Assembly (NCBI GenBank): GCA_024803745.1
Contig: JANJXV010000101.1
Location: 2,101,001 to 2,165,000 of the forward strand
From: Megascapheus bottae
Taxonomy: Eukaryota > Chordata > Mammalia > Rodentia > Geomyidae
Reading direction: 5' to 3'
Length of the DNA: 64,000 nt
The notes beneath the pieces are model-generated. The model saw only the letters and a list, made by a program, of their open reading frames with translations. It was not told where the DNA came from and searched no databases. Each line of letters starts with the position of its first letter. Position 1 is the first letter of the stretch. Position numbers and translations under genes: made by a program. Below, in pieces: positions 23,333 through 35,887 of the stretch.

Positions 23333-24060
23333 AAAAAAAGTTACAGACATGTCCCTGCCAGTGCTGTTTTGGGTTTTTTTTCAGTGGATCTGGGGCACAA
23401 TGGATAATACCAGGTATATCTTGGGCATTCTGTACCTCTCCACCATCTTTCCCCCATAATTCTCTCCTGGTTTAAAGCTTCCAAACAGAAGCTTTAACAG
23501 CTCAAAGGGACTACCGTACTGTATGTGTGAGAAATCAACACTCCAGGCCTTCAAGGAGAACAGAGGAGGCATTCGGGCTAGCACAGGGAAGAATTCTGTA
23601 CAGTCACCATCCAGAATAGCAGCAGCCCAGATGGGCGCATATCAAATGTTCCTCGTGCACACGATTCGGTCACCTCCCTTCTTCACCGAGCCAAATATCC
23701 ATAATTTAAAAGCTGTAAAGCCTGAGCTTTCCCTGTGGGCTCTCTAGCCCCCCCTTCCTGGGGTGGGGGAAAGGGTCAACACTTTCTTGGTAGTTATAGA
23801 TGCCATCTGAATACTGCTGGGTTGCTTAACATCTCTGCAGACAACCATGCACTCTCTGGGTCCTTAAGAACAAGTAATACAGGGCTGAGCTCCTGGAAGG
23901 GATGGGTGAACCGGGGTGTGTGGGTAACAGGAAGGGGAAGGGACAGAGGCTGTGTAATGGACAAGGTCAGACTGGGCAGGATACATACAGGAATGCAATG
24001 TGAGTGCATGAGGGGCGAGGATGGGAGCGTCATTGCTTTCCACGCTGCCACAATGAAATC

Positions 24061-24069
24061 CTCCTCCCT

Positions 24070-24130
<61 letters not shown>
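24061..24130 (+). repeat. (TCCC)n-(TC)n microsatellite
   Basis: Short TCCC run, then about 27 TC units. Confidence 0.97.
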
Positions 24131-24138
<8 letters not shown>

Positions 24139-24419
24139 CTTAACTGTTTTATGACTCAGCTAGGCATCCCAACTTTTCTTGGCCTGCTTTAGGGTAACAC
24201 ATTTGCCAAATGTTCTGGCCTCAACAAACAGCACTCAAGGAATTCTTCCCCGTCATCCAGAGCAAAGAGGAAATGTCAGCCTTCGGTTCAGTAAGTTCTC
24301 TCCACGTAAGCAACACTGCCCTGCACTAGGTGTTCGGATTCTACTGAATTCTTTAATTATATCTTCCTTTGGGATCTAAAAAAAATGCATTTCAGGATTT
24401 TTGTTTGGTCTTGTTTTTG

Positions 24420-24556
24420 TTTTTTTTTTCTTTTTTTTTAAATTTTTTTTATTGTAATTAGTAAAAGGGTTACATGATATTTGCCAGATAGAAGGTGCAT
24501 TAATTCACATACATTGATACCCTTTCACATGTCTTGGTACCCATTTCCCTCCCCCC
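24420..24556 (-). mobile_element. Very short L1 insertion
   Basis: A T-run followed by 'ttattgtaattagtaaaagg' down to 'cccatttccctcccccc': only about 137 bp of L1 3' UTR. A perfect 15-bp duplication 'ttggtcttgtttttg' flanks it at 24405-24419 and 24557-24571. The insertion hit the tail end of a minus-strand SINE. Confidence 0.92.
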
Positions 24557-24780
24557 TTGGTCTTGTTTTTGAACTCGGGGCTTGCACACTCTTTCTGAGC
24601 TTTTTTCTTTCTTTTTTTTCCCTCAAGGCTTTCACTCTAACACTTGAGCCACACTGACACTTCCGGTTTTTTTCTGAGTGGTTTATTACAGCTAAGAGTC
24701 TCACAGACTTTCTGTCCCCAGGCTGGCTTTGAACCACAATACTCAGATCTCAATCCCCCTCAATAGGTAAGATGGCAGGC
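24557..24780 (-). repeat. B1+ID SINE split from its tail by an L1
   Basis: Reverse complement: 'gaactcggggcttgcacact', 'acacttgagccacactgaca', 'aggctggctttgaaccacaa'. Its 3' (tail) end lies left of the L1 insertion. Confidence 0.8.
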
Positions 24781-25485
24781 TGAGAGCAGATGGATATTAT
24801 GTTACCGATGACAGATGCTAATTTACACCCCACTCTCGGCCCCCAGGCCCCCAATGCAATGCCTAGCAAGAGGTTTGGCACTTGGTAAACTTACACCAGC
24901 AAGAACATCATTGCCCTGGGAACCTTCGTGAATTCTCCAACCCTTTCATAGACTGAAGCCAGATTAAGATGCCAGTCATCTCTTACGTCAAACCAGTAGT
25001 AGGCTGGAGAATTTCACATCCTACTCTTTATTTATCTGACACAGGTAATTCTCAGCCCCCAAAACTTAGGACCTTGGATGCACACAGTTCCACAACACCT
25101 GACTTGGGAACACGAGATGAGTAATACAGAAATGAATCTCCAGGCCCAGTTCAGTAAATAGGACTCTCCATTTCCTGACAACACACAACAAAACACCCTT
25201 TGCCTTCTGCTGAATCCCATCTCCTAGGAAACATCATAATAGGCTTAGCAAAAGCCAGCAAGATCTTAGGAGACCGGCTGTTCACTCTGCAACAGGGCTG
25301 CACTTAAGTGTTCTATTCAAGAAGCACACATTGGGTTGGCCTCCACATTAACCTGCTAGGAATGAAGACACACGTCAGAAACAGGTGGGAGAGAGGCAGA
25401 ACTCAGAGCCTGGAAGGCAAAGAGAACTCTGTGAGTCAATGCTCTAATTAGGAACTTGTATGTTCTGCTTTCCCTGCAAGCAGGA
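24781..25485. other. No recognisable gene
   Basis: Unique-looking sequence with no supported frame. Confidence 0.4.
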
Positions 25486-25502
25486 ACACACACACACACA
25501 CA

Positions 25503-25548
<46 letters not shown>
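25486..25548 (+). repeat. (CA)n microsatellite
   Basis: About 30 CA units with one GACA interruption near 25501. Confidence 0.97.
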
Positions 25549-25550
<2 letters not shown>

Positions 25551-25661
25551 TTCCATGTACGTTGTGGCTCCTTTAGACAATTAGGGAAATGATAAGGACC
25601 TTCCATTTTGTCTATCATTTAAAATCATGATAAACGATCCAGTAGGGTTTTTCTTTTCTTT

Positions 25662-25852
25662 TTTTTCCAGTCCTTGGGCTTGAACTCAGGGCCTGAGTAC
25701 TGTCCTTGGACTTTCTCAAGGCTAGCATTCTACCACTTGAGCCACAGCACCATTTCTGGCTTTTTCTATGTAGGTGGTACCAAGGAATCGAACCTGGGTC
25801 TCTGTGCATAATAGCCAAATACTCTACAACTAGGTCACACTCCCAGCCCTTG
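25662..25852 (-). mobile_element. Double tRNA/ID-like SINE
   Basis: Reverse complement: 'tccagtccttgggcttgaac', 'taccacttgagccacagcac', 'aatcgaacctgggtctctgt', 'ctaggtcacactcccagccc'. Full length, with a T-rich tail on the left. Confidence 0.85.
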
Positions 25853-26330
25853 TCCCTCCCAGCCCTCTTTCTTTTTTTTTAAATGCACATTTGTAAAAGA
25901 AACTTGGGCTACATCTAATCTAACCATGCCCACTTCTGGGAAAACTTCCACCCCCACCATAAATATATCCCTGTGTCTGTGACAATATTGAGGCCAAATG
26001 AGTCACTTGAAAAACCTGAGAAGGGTATTCCATGTTCCAAAGACAAGCAAAAATAATAATAATAACAACAACAAACCTAATTAAGTCCAGAAAGGAGTAG
26101 AAATGAGTCAGGCGCATGTTCACATTGGAATGAGTAACAAGAGGAGATGATATGGATAAAGGGAAAGGTTAACCAACCACCCCTAAGGGGTGACATTTTA
26201 CAGAGGATGCCCCACCTGCATGGGACTCACTGCACACTGTAACACCTCATTTTTTCCCCGTCATTTTCTGAACTTACTGTGTCTCTCTTGCCTACATTCA
26301 TCTTTGTATCTTTTAAGAAGTCCCCTTCTA

Positions 26331-26827
26331 AAATGTAAAGACTTAGAAAAAATCATTATTAAGTGAAGTAAGCCAGACTCAAAGGAACATAGGCCCAATA
26401 GTCTCCCTCATTTGTCATAATCAGTAGAAACCTTGGGCTCTTCTAGCAGAGATTTACAATAGAACAAAATCTAGAGACATTAGGCCAAATAGTATGACAC
26501 TAAATGTAAAGACCTCCAGGATAAGGAAACAAAAGTCATATTATGAGTGATTGTTGTCCTTAATGTACTATGTTATCTCTCATCTCTTTTGCCATCCCTT
26601 GGTTATCTCATATTGTTACAATATTTCACCTTGTTATCTGATATATTTTATATGTGCTTAATTGGTTATTTGAAATTGGATAGGGAAGGGGGGAAATCAA
26701 GATAAGCGGATGAGGGTAGGAGGGAAATGGGGACCATGTCATGAGAAAGGGTATCAATGTTTGTGAAGTTACACACCTTTTATCTGGTAAATATAATGTA
26801 ACCCTTCTATTAATCACAATAAAAAAA
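26331..26827 (+). mobile_element. L1 3' UTR insertion
   Basis: 'aagtgaagtaagccagactc', 'tcatattgttacaatatttc', ending 'ttaatcacaataaaaaaaaa'. Flanked by 'aagaagtccccttcta' at 26315-26330 and 26828-26843 (16 bp, the first bases shared with the A-tail). Confidence 0.93.
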
Positions 26828-26843
26828 AAGAAGTCCCCTTCTA

Positions 26844-27100
26844 TTGTTTGGGATCCAACTCTTCCTCAGATCCTGACTTTACCTTTTTTTTAACCCAGGG
26901 GGTCACTTAAGGGATGTATATAAGGAGATGTGATGTCATGTCTAGTGAGTTTGGGGGACTGATGTGGAGTAAGGTTCATCGAAGACGAAGGAGCATAGAT
27001 GCTGCACCCAGACAGCAAGAGTGTGCAGGTAGCCTCACAAAGAAGCATCCCTGAGAGAGTCACCTAGCTTCTGGATGCATTGACACACAAACACTGACTA
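26844..27100. other. TATA-like motif in unique DNA
   Basis: 'gggatgtatataaggag' at about 26913-26929 resembles a core promoter or LTR TATA box. I found no CCAAT box, no downstream ORF and no second LTR, so it is recorded only as a motif. Confidence 0.15.
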
Positions 27101-27230
27101 AAGGGGGAAGAAAATCAGGGAAAATAAAGGGTGATATCGACAAAGAGTCACTGTACTCTTAACCTGACTTACAGAACTGTAACTCCTTTGTACAACTACA
27201 TAGTAATAGTAATAATAATAATAGCAAATC
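27100..27230 (+). repeat. L1 3' end (older subfamily)
   Basis: 'cttaacctgacttacagaac' and 'aactcctttgtacaactaca' followed by an AAT-rich tail resemble the ends at 5310-5620 and 47630-48160. Confidence 0.5.
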
Positions 27231-27289
27231 ATAAATGACATAAAATTCAAAAGAAATACAATATTAGGAAATGAAGGGGAAGAAGAATA

Positions 27290-27374
27290 GGAAGGGAAGG
27301 AAAAGGAGGAGGAGGAGAAGGAAGAGGAGGAGGAGGAGGAGGAGGAGGAGGAGAAGGAGGAGGAGAAGGAAGAG
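27290..27374 (+). repeat. (GGA)n microsatellite
   Basis: About 85 bp of GGA/GAA units. Confidence 0.96.
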
Positions 27375-28566
27375 GTGATGGTGGTCGTTGTGGGATAGGG
27401 TACATGATTGCAACCATGTTTCCGAAATGCCATCTGTCTCACCTGCTCTCCTCCGGTGCCATGCCACTGGGTATGAGCTTTGGCGTTGTATGTCTAAACA
27501 CTACCCAGTCATCTTTCACTGAGTCAGGCTTTGTTCAGCTGACATAGGATGATGAAGGCCTAGAAACACACAGATAACTGAGAAAATACCCCTCCACCTG
27601 GGAGTTCCCAGCTGAGCAGCAAAGATGAATAATGGAAATCCAATGTAAAGAGTGATTTAACTGAGGCATCTTCACAAGGCTGTATTGGCAGAGAAACAAA
27701 TTACCTATTGATTTTCTTATTTTTTTTCTAGGAGGGAAGCTACACCCTCCCTAATCTAAACACTTTTTTCTGGGTGGACATGAGTTCTAGCGTGTGGCTG
27801 AGTTCCCATTCCCCGAACTGGTGCATTCCTTCAGATGACAATGCGGGGGCCACATCACCACCAGAAAAGAACAGGACTCTGGACGACGGAGGCCCACACA
27901 GCGAGTTACAGCTGCCTCTGACATCTTAGACTTACAAGACTCTCTGGGAGTCTTAAATTTGTCCAGGAGAAAGAACTCCAGAAGGTAAAATATGATCATG
28001 ATTAACAACTTTTTCATAGACTTCACTTTTCAGAACACTTGGAGATTTACAGAAAAATCTGAGAAGACAGAAGAAATGTCCCCACATGCCCTCTTCCTAC
28101 TACCTCTTATTGTTAACATCCTAGATTCCTTTCACACATTTATTACCATACACAAACCAATAATGAGATGGCATTATTAACCCAAGTTCACAGTCCATTC
28201 TGCTTTCTTTGATTTTTTTCAACTGACCTGCCACTTATAATCCTATCCCAGGATATCCTGCTCCCTTAGGCTCCTGTTGGCTGTGACCTGTGACAGGTTC
28301 TCCAACTCTCCTTGTTTCTATTGGCCTTCAAAAGGATCACTGAACCAGAAGTACATGGAAGGAGCTGGTGGCTTCACCCCTCCCTCTCCTGGGCAGTAGT
28401 CTCTATGGAAGGAGTCCTCTCTTCCCCCCTCAATATTCATAGGACCCATTTTTATCGAAATGACTCATGGATATTCACTATATACTTTACAATATTATCC
28501 AACATAACTTTATTGTTCAAAGGGAACAATGAGCCATAAAGAGTTCATTCAGTTCATCTCCTTGTC

Positions 28567-28569
<3 letters not shown>
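27375..28569. other. No recognisable gene; possible old repeat at 28015-28200
   Basis: 'ggagatttacagaaaaatct' ... 'tgttaacatcctagattcct' ... 'acaaaccaataatgagatgg' resembles a decayed interspersed repeat (perhaps an ancient L1 part). The rest is unassigned. Confidence 0.3.

Positions 28570-28617
<48 letters not shown>
28570..28617 (+). repeat. (CA)n microsatellite
   Basis: About 24 perfect CA units. Confidence 0.98.
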
Positions 28618-28618
<1 letters not shown>

Positions 28619-30301
28619 CCTTTGGAGGGACCAGAGTGTAAGAATGACGTTTCGCCTATATCCAGTATGTGAGCTCAAGCTGATTGCCTCAGATACCCCC
28701 AGTCTTTAAGTACTGGAAGGAGTACAACCTCATGTGAACCCACTTGCTAAAACACAAATGTTGGAGATATGAAGAAAGAGAGATAGACAGAGAAAGAGAT
28801 GGAAAGAGGAGAGACAGCAGACTGAAAGAGATTCTACTGTGCCAAAGTAGTGGCAGCCACTTTATTGTATCATCCAGCTTCTGTCCTTCACACCCTCCCA
28901 CCCCAACTCAAGATGGACAGACAAGAGGAAAAGCTTGAGAAGGAAAAAGCAACAACAATCCACAGGCCAGTTCAGCCAGCCAGCTTAGGCACTGCCTCCT
29001 AGCTGGAAGTTATAGAAAGCCAAGACACAGTACAGACACACTGACATTTTCTGAAGTCTGAAATGGAGAAGGGTGGGGCAGGGTGTTCTATTTGGGAACC
29101 TGAGCATGTCTCCTCAGATTCCCTTCCATTCGATTGTATACGTTCATTCCACTGGCTGAAGATCAAGCCCCCAGCTCCACACTCTCCCTCCTACAATCTC
29201 CAGCACAGTTCCCTCTGCATCCCCTTCTGGCCCAGCAAATTACAAAGACAACTTCCAGTAGCAGGTGGCTACTGGACACATGGCTGGGTAAAGTCCAGAG
29301 CAGAAACAAAAACAGAAACCCAATCTCCTCTGAAAGCTCCACAGTAAACAGAACTCTCATCCAAAGGCGGCCTCCTAGATCCCCAGCAGCCATTGCTAGG
29401 CTGATTCCTCTTCCCCAATAAAGCAGTGCCTGGAATGACAAGGTAAAGGACTGACTTCCTATCCCCATCAGGCTGGGTAACAAACGCCTTCCCTCCTCCA
29501 GGTCACCCCACCTTCCCAAAGGCTCGGCTTGCTCTCCATCGGTTAGAAGACCACAAGGCCTTGCACAATACAATTCAATTTTAGCAATGGTTCCACCTCC
29601 ACTGAGAAGTGGGCGGAGTCTCAGTGTGAGGGCAGCCTTTCTTTATGGCCTCCACTTTAGAAAAATGACAACATTATCCTTTAGATTTCTTAAGGAAAGA
29701 AAACAGAGCCAAAGTAGGCTGCAGCATCCAGCTGGGGTCTAAGACCTTGTTCATAATACCCGAGAAACTTCAAAACCTTACGCAAGGACAATGCCTAGTA
29801 TAACATGCCCATTGATAGCGAAGAAGCCCAAGAAAACTAGGCCATGGGTATAAGGAGAGGCAAAAATAGTGATACATGGGCGGAGAGACACACACCCGAG
29901 AGCTTTTCCTTCCTACTTTAAGAACAGAATTGAATGGGAGCGGTGGCTTTCAGTGGGACGTCAAAACTGCCTCACAACTCTGGCAGGAGCTAACTTTGTT
30001 TTCTAAATTTAAAGACATTGCAGTTTCTATAATTCGTCTCCAATGAAACTATACTTTTTTTTTCTTTTTTAGTACTGGCATTGTTGCTAACTCACTGTAT
30101 AGACACAGTCTTTTTCCAGAATGTTCAGTTTACTCATCTGTAAACTGGGAACACTCTACATAATGCCTGAAAGGTTTGGGTAGGGCTGCTGTGAAAAGCC
30201 AAATGATCCAGGACAAAGCAGAGGCCATTCCTGTCTTCTGAAATGAACAGATACCAGAGAGAATGAAGTTCATGTAGGCATACAATGGAATATAGATTGA
30301 G

Positions 30302-30304
<3 letters not shown>
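28618..30304. other. 1.7 kb without a recognisable gene
   Basis: Overlapping frames at 29063-29573 (94 and 95 codons plus, 136 minus) lie in a GC-rich patch and match nothing I know. No repeat recognised apart from short GA runs at 28770-28815. Confidence 0.4.
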
Positions 30305-30354
<50 letters not shown>

Positions 30355-30357
30355 GCA
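30305..30357 (+). repeat. (CA)n microsatellite
   Basis: About 25 CA units, the last few as GCAC. Confidence 0.98.
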
Positions 30358-30746
30358 CAAAATCCCACAGTGACTGACAACTCACAAAGTTTCCAATTCT
30401 TCCTGACTAGCATACTTCCCAGAAAACAGCAGTCATTTCAAAGGCAAAGGGGTAAGGCCATTTTCAAGGTCATCAGTCAAGGTTAAAGAGCATCCTGATC
30501 CTTGGGCTGTATTTCTCTCTCTAACCCTCTCTCTCCCCCTTGGATCATGACTCATTAGCATGAATGTGTCAGAGTGTCTTGTAGCAGGAAAGAAGCAGAT
30601 CTAAATGAGTTCTTTTCTAACAGAAGCAGCCATGTATAAAGATGGCACTGATCAATCATTCACTCGATAAAATATCTACTTGAACTGGTCATACGTTATC
30701 CTCTAGGCACTGAAAATACAACAGTGGGCAAAGACACTCACAGCTA

Positions 30747-31010
30747 TAGGCTGGATGCTGTGACTCATGCCTGTAATTTCCAGGAATGAGTAGATTTTCA
30801 TGACCTCTGGGGTGTTGTGATCAGTAAGATTCCCTTTTGAGGACAGCCCAGGCAAAAAAATTGCAAGACCCTAGGTCAACGAACAAACTGGGCATAGTGG
30901 CTGATATCTGCCATTGGGCAGCATAGATAGGAGACTCGCCATCTAATTCAAGGCTGGGCAGAAACATGAGACTCTAGTCATAAAAATTACATTCATACCT
31001 GTAAAAAAAA
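30747..31010 (+). repeat. Old B1-like SINE pair
   Basis: 'gctggatgctgtgactcatg' and 'cctgtaatttccaggaatga', then a second diverged unit 'actgggcatagtggctgata'. No intact ID-like half. Confidence 0.5.
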
Positions 31011-32517
31011 AGAATCACTTCCAGCTTGGAGAAAAAAGATAAAAACTTTTTAAAGGCAATGATGCCACATTATTACAAGCTTCGGGATGGGGCAGAGGGG
31101 ACAAGCCCAAGGTGCTGTGATAATCAGGAAAGGCTCTTCAGTGGTGACTTTGGCCTCTACCCCCACTGGATACTGGCTGATGCTTCGAGCCAAAGGCAAT
31201 GAGAAAGTGTTCCAGACATTGCAGGGCATTTATTCCCTGGAAAGACTCAATCCTGCCTTCATTTGAGCCATCATGGTAAAAGGTCAAATCCCATTATGCA
31301 CAGGTAGAGATACAAATGAGGGTCCCTCTCCCGAGCCTCAGCTTTTTCTATTCCAGCCAATGCATCCTGTACATCAGTTCTGCCTCTAAATGACTCCAGT
31401 GTTGACTCAGAAAAAAAAATAAAATAAAATGAAATGAAACTTTCAGAACAGATGTCCCTTCTCCAATCTCTCCAGTTTTCTCAGACATTAAATCAAGGAT
31501 GATTTTTTTCTTCCTTTCTTTTTTTTTCCTGTCTCTCCCCACCCCCACAGTGGAGGCAAAAAGAGAGATACAATTGGATGCAGTCTCATCCAAACCAGCA
31601 GTGGGGTGCTGGCTGTCAAAACAACCACCATCCTGGTGGATCTCTGCCCAGTTCTAGGGGTCACTGCAATGGATTGGGTGATTTGACATTTCCTCCTAAG
31701 ATGTGCATTTATTTTAAAATCCCCTTATTCCCCTCCTAGCTCCCCCCATGCCCTAAGTTTGCTCTGCGATGAAATCCACAGATGTATTTAGGAAGGAGAG
31801 AGGGAACAGCAGCTCGTTCCACGCAGCAGAAACACGATGGGGACAATTTCCTTCGTTCCCTCTTTGTGTAACAGTGAGGCGGCTATGGAGTTTGTCTTCC
31901 CTCACTCCAATTACCCTGCCAGACAAAGATAGTTTTCTGTAGAAGCGTCCTGAGCATGTAATTTTATTACCTTAGCACTGATTTTAACATAATTCATGTA
32001 ATTTCTTGTGCGGAAGCAAAGTTACCTTTCTAAACACCTGGCAAAATGAGAGCTGATGGATTTTTCTTAAACTCCCACTAACTCTCCCCTCCCTGTAGAA
32101 GTTTCTGCTAAAAGAAGAAACATGAAGAGGTGCTTTGCTCCTATGGCCTCCCTAGACACAGAAAAGGGCTGGCAGTGCCTTCCTTGCTTGATTTTCTCTG
32201 ACGCCCCATGTCACACACAGCCGTCCTATGAAGGTATAAGAGGCCAAGCCTCCTACACAAGTGACAGCGAGAGTGGGGACACTCATATAGGGCCATCTCA
32301 TATGCATTACTGGGTGCTTAGTAACCTCATCAACATCCCCCACCCCAATCTCTCTACCCATTCAACCCCAAACTCCAATTAACTTTATTTATTATCAAAT
32401 GAAACAAACAGAGAGTTCTATACTTTAGTCCCTCGGGTGGCTCTAGTCTATTCCCAGGACCCAAATAGGAGGCAGAAGAAAAAGTAACTTCATTCTGTGT
32501 GTAAATGGAGTTCATGA
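31011..32517. other. No recognisable gene
   Basis: Unique-looking DNA. The 86-codon frame at 32122-32382 and its 69-codon antisense shadow have no recognisable motif. Confidence 0.4.
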
Positions 32518-32745
32518 GCCTGGCACCGGTGTCTCACTCCTAGAAATCTAGCTATTCTGGACTCTGAGATCTGAGGTTCATGGTTTGATGCCAGCCCAGG
32601 AAAGACAAATACAAGGACTTTTATCTCCAATTAACCATCAAAATGCTGGAAGGTGGTGTGGCTCAAGTGATACAGTGTCATCACTGAATGAAAAAGCCAA
32701 GTAAGAGCACAAGGCCCCGAGCTTAAGCACAAACACTGGAAGATA
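32518..32745 (+). repeat. B1+ID dimeric SINE
   Basis: 'agcctggcaccggtgtctca', 'tatctccaattaaccatcaa', 'ggtgtggctcaagtgataca', 'cgagcttaagcacaaacac'. Tail passes into a purine array. Confidence 0.8.
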
Positions 32746-32754
32746 GGCAGACCA

Positions 32755-32896
32755 GCAAGACAGGAAGGAAGGGAGGGAGGAGGGAGGGAGGGAAGAGGAG
32801 AGGAGAGAGGAGGGGAGGGGAAGGGGAAAGGAAAAGGGAAAGGGAAAGGAAAGGAAAGAGGAAGGGGAAGGAGAAAGGGAAGGAAAGAAAAGAGAA
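32755..32896 (+). repeat. GGAA/GGGA purine microsatellite
   Basis: Imperfect (GGAAG)n and (GGGA)n directly downstream of a SINE. Confidence 0.95.
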
Positions 32897-32904
32897 GAAT
32901 TCAT

Positions 32905-34487
32905 AGCCAATCAAAAGTCTCAAAGGAGTGACCTGAGACCATCTAAAAGGTAATTTACCATCATTTCTCTCACAACCACATCCTGCAATTTTCCTCTAGC
33001 ACCAATAGTTCCATCTGCACAGCAGAGAGCCATAATTAAACATTCCTTTCTCATTTATTCAGCAAGTGCTTGTAGACTGCTCCACACCAAGCCCCAGGGG
33101 TCAGCATTTGGAGGCAACAACTCCTTTGATTCTCATTACAATGGTGTGGGACAGGGGGCGGGAGCCCATTTCACAGATGACAGCCCAGAGGCCTTGAGTG
33201 GAAGCCAATGGAGAGCACACGGGAATACAAACTAGGCCATTTACTTCCCTTGTTGGGGAGGGGGTCTTAATTAGAAGATGATAGTGGGAATGTATAGCTC
33301 CTGGCTCCATCATTCAGCAGCGGGTAGACTTGGGCAGGTGGCCTGGTGTTTGTCAGTGCCAATCTAGTTAGTTTTAGCAGGGAGTTGGAAATGATTTCTT
33401 GTGGAAGAATAGCAGTGAGGACAAAACGCCCCACTGGATGTAGCACCCCTGCATCTCCAGTTCCAGAAGTAAGTCACCATGACACTGAGACACAAATGAC
33501 AAGAGGATGAACATCTGATTCTGGGCCACCATCTTGTCTGGCTAGGATGACTGTACCAGCCTCCTGAATAGTCTTTCTGCTTTTTTTCCCCTCATTGCCT
33601 GTGGCAGGTTCTTTGCAAAGATGTTTGTAATTATTCCCGTCTCTGGATCACACCCAGGCTGTGCAGTTTGGCAGTATCTCCCCTTAGGAAGTAGAGTCTA
33701 TTTATCCACCTCTTGAGTTCAGTTTGGCTTCCATGGTTGCCTTGGCCCAAAAGAATCAAGTAGACATGACAGTGTGCCAATGCTGAGGCCGGGCTTCACG
33801 AGCATTCCTGCATCTCTGCTCTCTGTATGCCTTGCTCAGTTTCAACTCAGTGAGCGCTGAAGAGCTCATGGCTCAGAACAGAATCAGTGAAGGACTCGGC
33901 CAAAGGAACAAAGCTAAACCGCCCGACCCCATCGCAGAGGGTTCCATACGTTGGTTCCCGACACAGCGCTGCTCAGACATGGCAGTGGGAGAATGAGGGA
34001 GGGGGAGATGATTAGACCCATTCATTATTGGAACCCTAAGTTCCTGGCACTATTTGGAGGTGGTAGTGATTAAGTTGACAGTGCCTGGATGAGGAAGTGC
34101 CTGCCTCTGAAGGGTGTTCTGCATGGCCCCTTCCCGTCCCTCTCTCTGCCTCCTGGATTTCACAAGGTGAGCAATTCTGGGCTCCAACACTCAACCCCAC
34201 CCTGGGCCCTCAGCCATGAAGCCAAGCTATCCCTGACTGAATCCTCTGCAAGTATAAGCAAAAATAAAATGTTTCCTCACCGAAAATGGCTCCTTCTGGG
34301 TCTTCACCATACTACTGGAAAAGTCTGACTAGCCAGAACACAGAGAACAAAGCAAGAGCAAACAAAGGCAATTATTATTTTTACTGGCTCGGTTCTGTAG
34401 TGGCTTTGGGCTCTCAACCCATAGCTGACCCAATCCTCTCCAAACTCCACAGGCAGCGTGAGAGTTTGTAAATCCTCCTATGGATTT
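32905..34487. other. 1.6 kb without a recognisable gene
   Basis: Unique-looking sequence. Short chance frames only, for example 34089-34328. Confidence 0.4.
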
Positions 34488-34552
34488 GAGGTGCTTGCCT
34501 AGCGTGTGAGGAGACCCACCCTCCCCAGGTTCCATCCCCAGCACCACAAAAT
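34488..34552 (+). repeat. ID-like SINE monomer
   Basis: 'aggtgcttgcctagcgtgtg' ... 'aggttccatccccagcacca' is a single ID unit. Confidence 0.75.
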
Positions 34553-35024
34553 AATACATGAATATGTAGATTAATAACTGTGTATACATTTGCATAGATA
34601 TCTACAGACGAGTTGGAGAGCCTCCCTTCTCTGATTACAGCGCTCTAAGGAGAGCATACTCGTCTTGTTTAGAAGATAATTCAATGATGATAACTCACTT
34701 TTTGCATGATGGAGCCCTGGGCTACTTTTCTGAGTTCATCACTCAAAAAATCTCCCAACAGCTTGCCATTCTCTGACCACGTTGCCATTTCTTTCATCCC
34801 TATGCAGGCCCTTAGTATAGCCCTTACTGCATGCTCGCTCTCTCTCTCTCCTCCCCCCCTTCTCTGAAGACTCCTTTCCCCTGAGTGCAAATGGCTGCCT
34901 CCTCTTCCTGATTGAAGTCTTGGCTCTGGTGGTCACTCCACAGTGGGTCTCCCAGGTCCCCCATGGTCATAGGGATTGTCTGTACTCTACTCAATTCATT
35001 CTATTAAAATAACAATGCTTATCA

Positions 35025-35251
35025 GAGCTGGGCATCAGGGGCTCACACCCATAATCCTTACTGCTCAAGAGGCTGAAATCTGAGAATCATGGCTCGAAAC
35101 TAAGTCGGGTCAGAAAAGTCCAAGAGACTCTTATCTTCGATGGAGCGACAAAACACCAGAAGCAGAGCTGTGGCTCAAGTGGTAGAGTGTCAGTCCTGAA
35201 CAAAAGAGCAAAGAGAGAGTCCCCAAGTCCTGAGTTCAAGCCCTAGGACAC
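35025..35251 (+). repeat. B1+ID dimeric SINE
   Basis: 'gctgggcatcaggggctcac', 'gctcaagaggctgaaatctg', 'gctgtggctcaagtggtaga', 'cctgagttcaagccctagga', leading into a CA array. Confidence 0.85.
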
Positions 35252-35286
35252 AGACACACAGACACACACACACACACACACACACA

Positions 35287-35328
<42 letters not shown>
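35252..35328 (+). repeat. (CA)n microsatellite
   Basis: About 35 CA units with two or three GACA interruptions, at the end of the SINE. Confidence 0.98.
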
Positions 35329-35333
<5 letters not shown>

Positions 35334-35544
35334 TATAAATATAACTTCATTGGTATCTGAAAAGATCACTACAGCACCAAATGGAGAAGACATTCTCTGA
35401 GGACAGGAACTGTATCTCCCATATCCACTACCAGACCCCTAGTATCAGTCCAGGAGCCCACCAACAATTAAGTAATTGATAGGTGACCTCAGGAAGGCAA
35501 GAGGGCCCTTTGGTCCAGACAGATCTCCAATTTTCTAACCCTCT

Positions 35545-35630
35545 CTCTCCTTCCCCATTTCTGTCTCCCTCCCTCAATCCCTCCTTCGCTCCCTCCCTCC
35601 CTCCTTCTCTCTCTCCTTCTCTCACCCACC
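35545..35630 (+). repeat. (CCCT)n pyrimidine tract
   Basis: CCCTC/CTTC/CTCT units. The antisense and sense ORFs across it are low-complexity. Confidence 0.8.
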
Positions 35631-35840
35631 CCCAAACCCGAGTAGCTTGTGAAAAATATAGCAAGAATTATGTCCTATGACTGCCAGATGTGCAGCCCAA
35701 GAAGGAAGTGGAATTAAACCTGAAAATCACATCAACAGGCAAAGCCATGCTGTGAGGCCCTATTAAAGCCACAGCGAGCAGACTGCTGTTGTCTCCCCAT
35801 CTCATCAACAGATGATGAAGGAAAAGGGGAAAAATATCAA

Positions 35841-35887
35841 CCCCCCTCTTTGTGGGGGGGTCTTCCTGGGGTGGGGGTGGAGAAGGG
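35841..35887 (+). other. G-quadruplex motif with C-run hairpin
   Basis: Six C (35841-35846), an 8-nt spacer, seven G (35854-35860), then GGGG, GGGGG and GGG with loops of 7, 1 and 7. This satisfies the common G3+N1-7 rule and can alternatively form a C6/G6 hairpin. Confidence 0.55.

Noticed and set aside
29063..29573. Overlapping 94-136-codon ORFs as a host gene
   Set aside because: Open in several frames on both strands, no splice sites in register and no recognisable domain.
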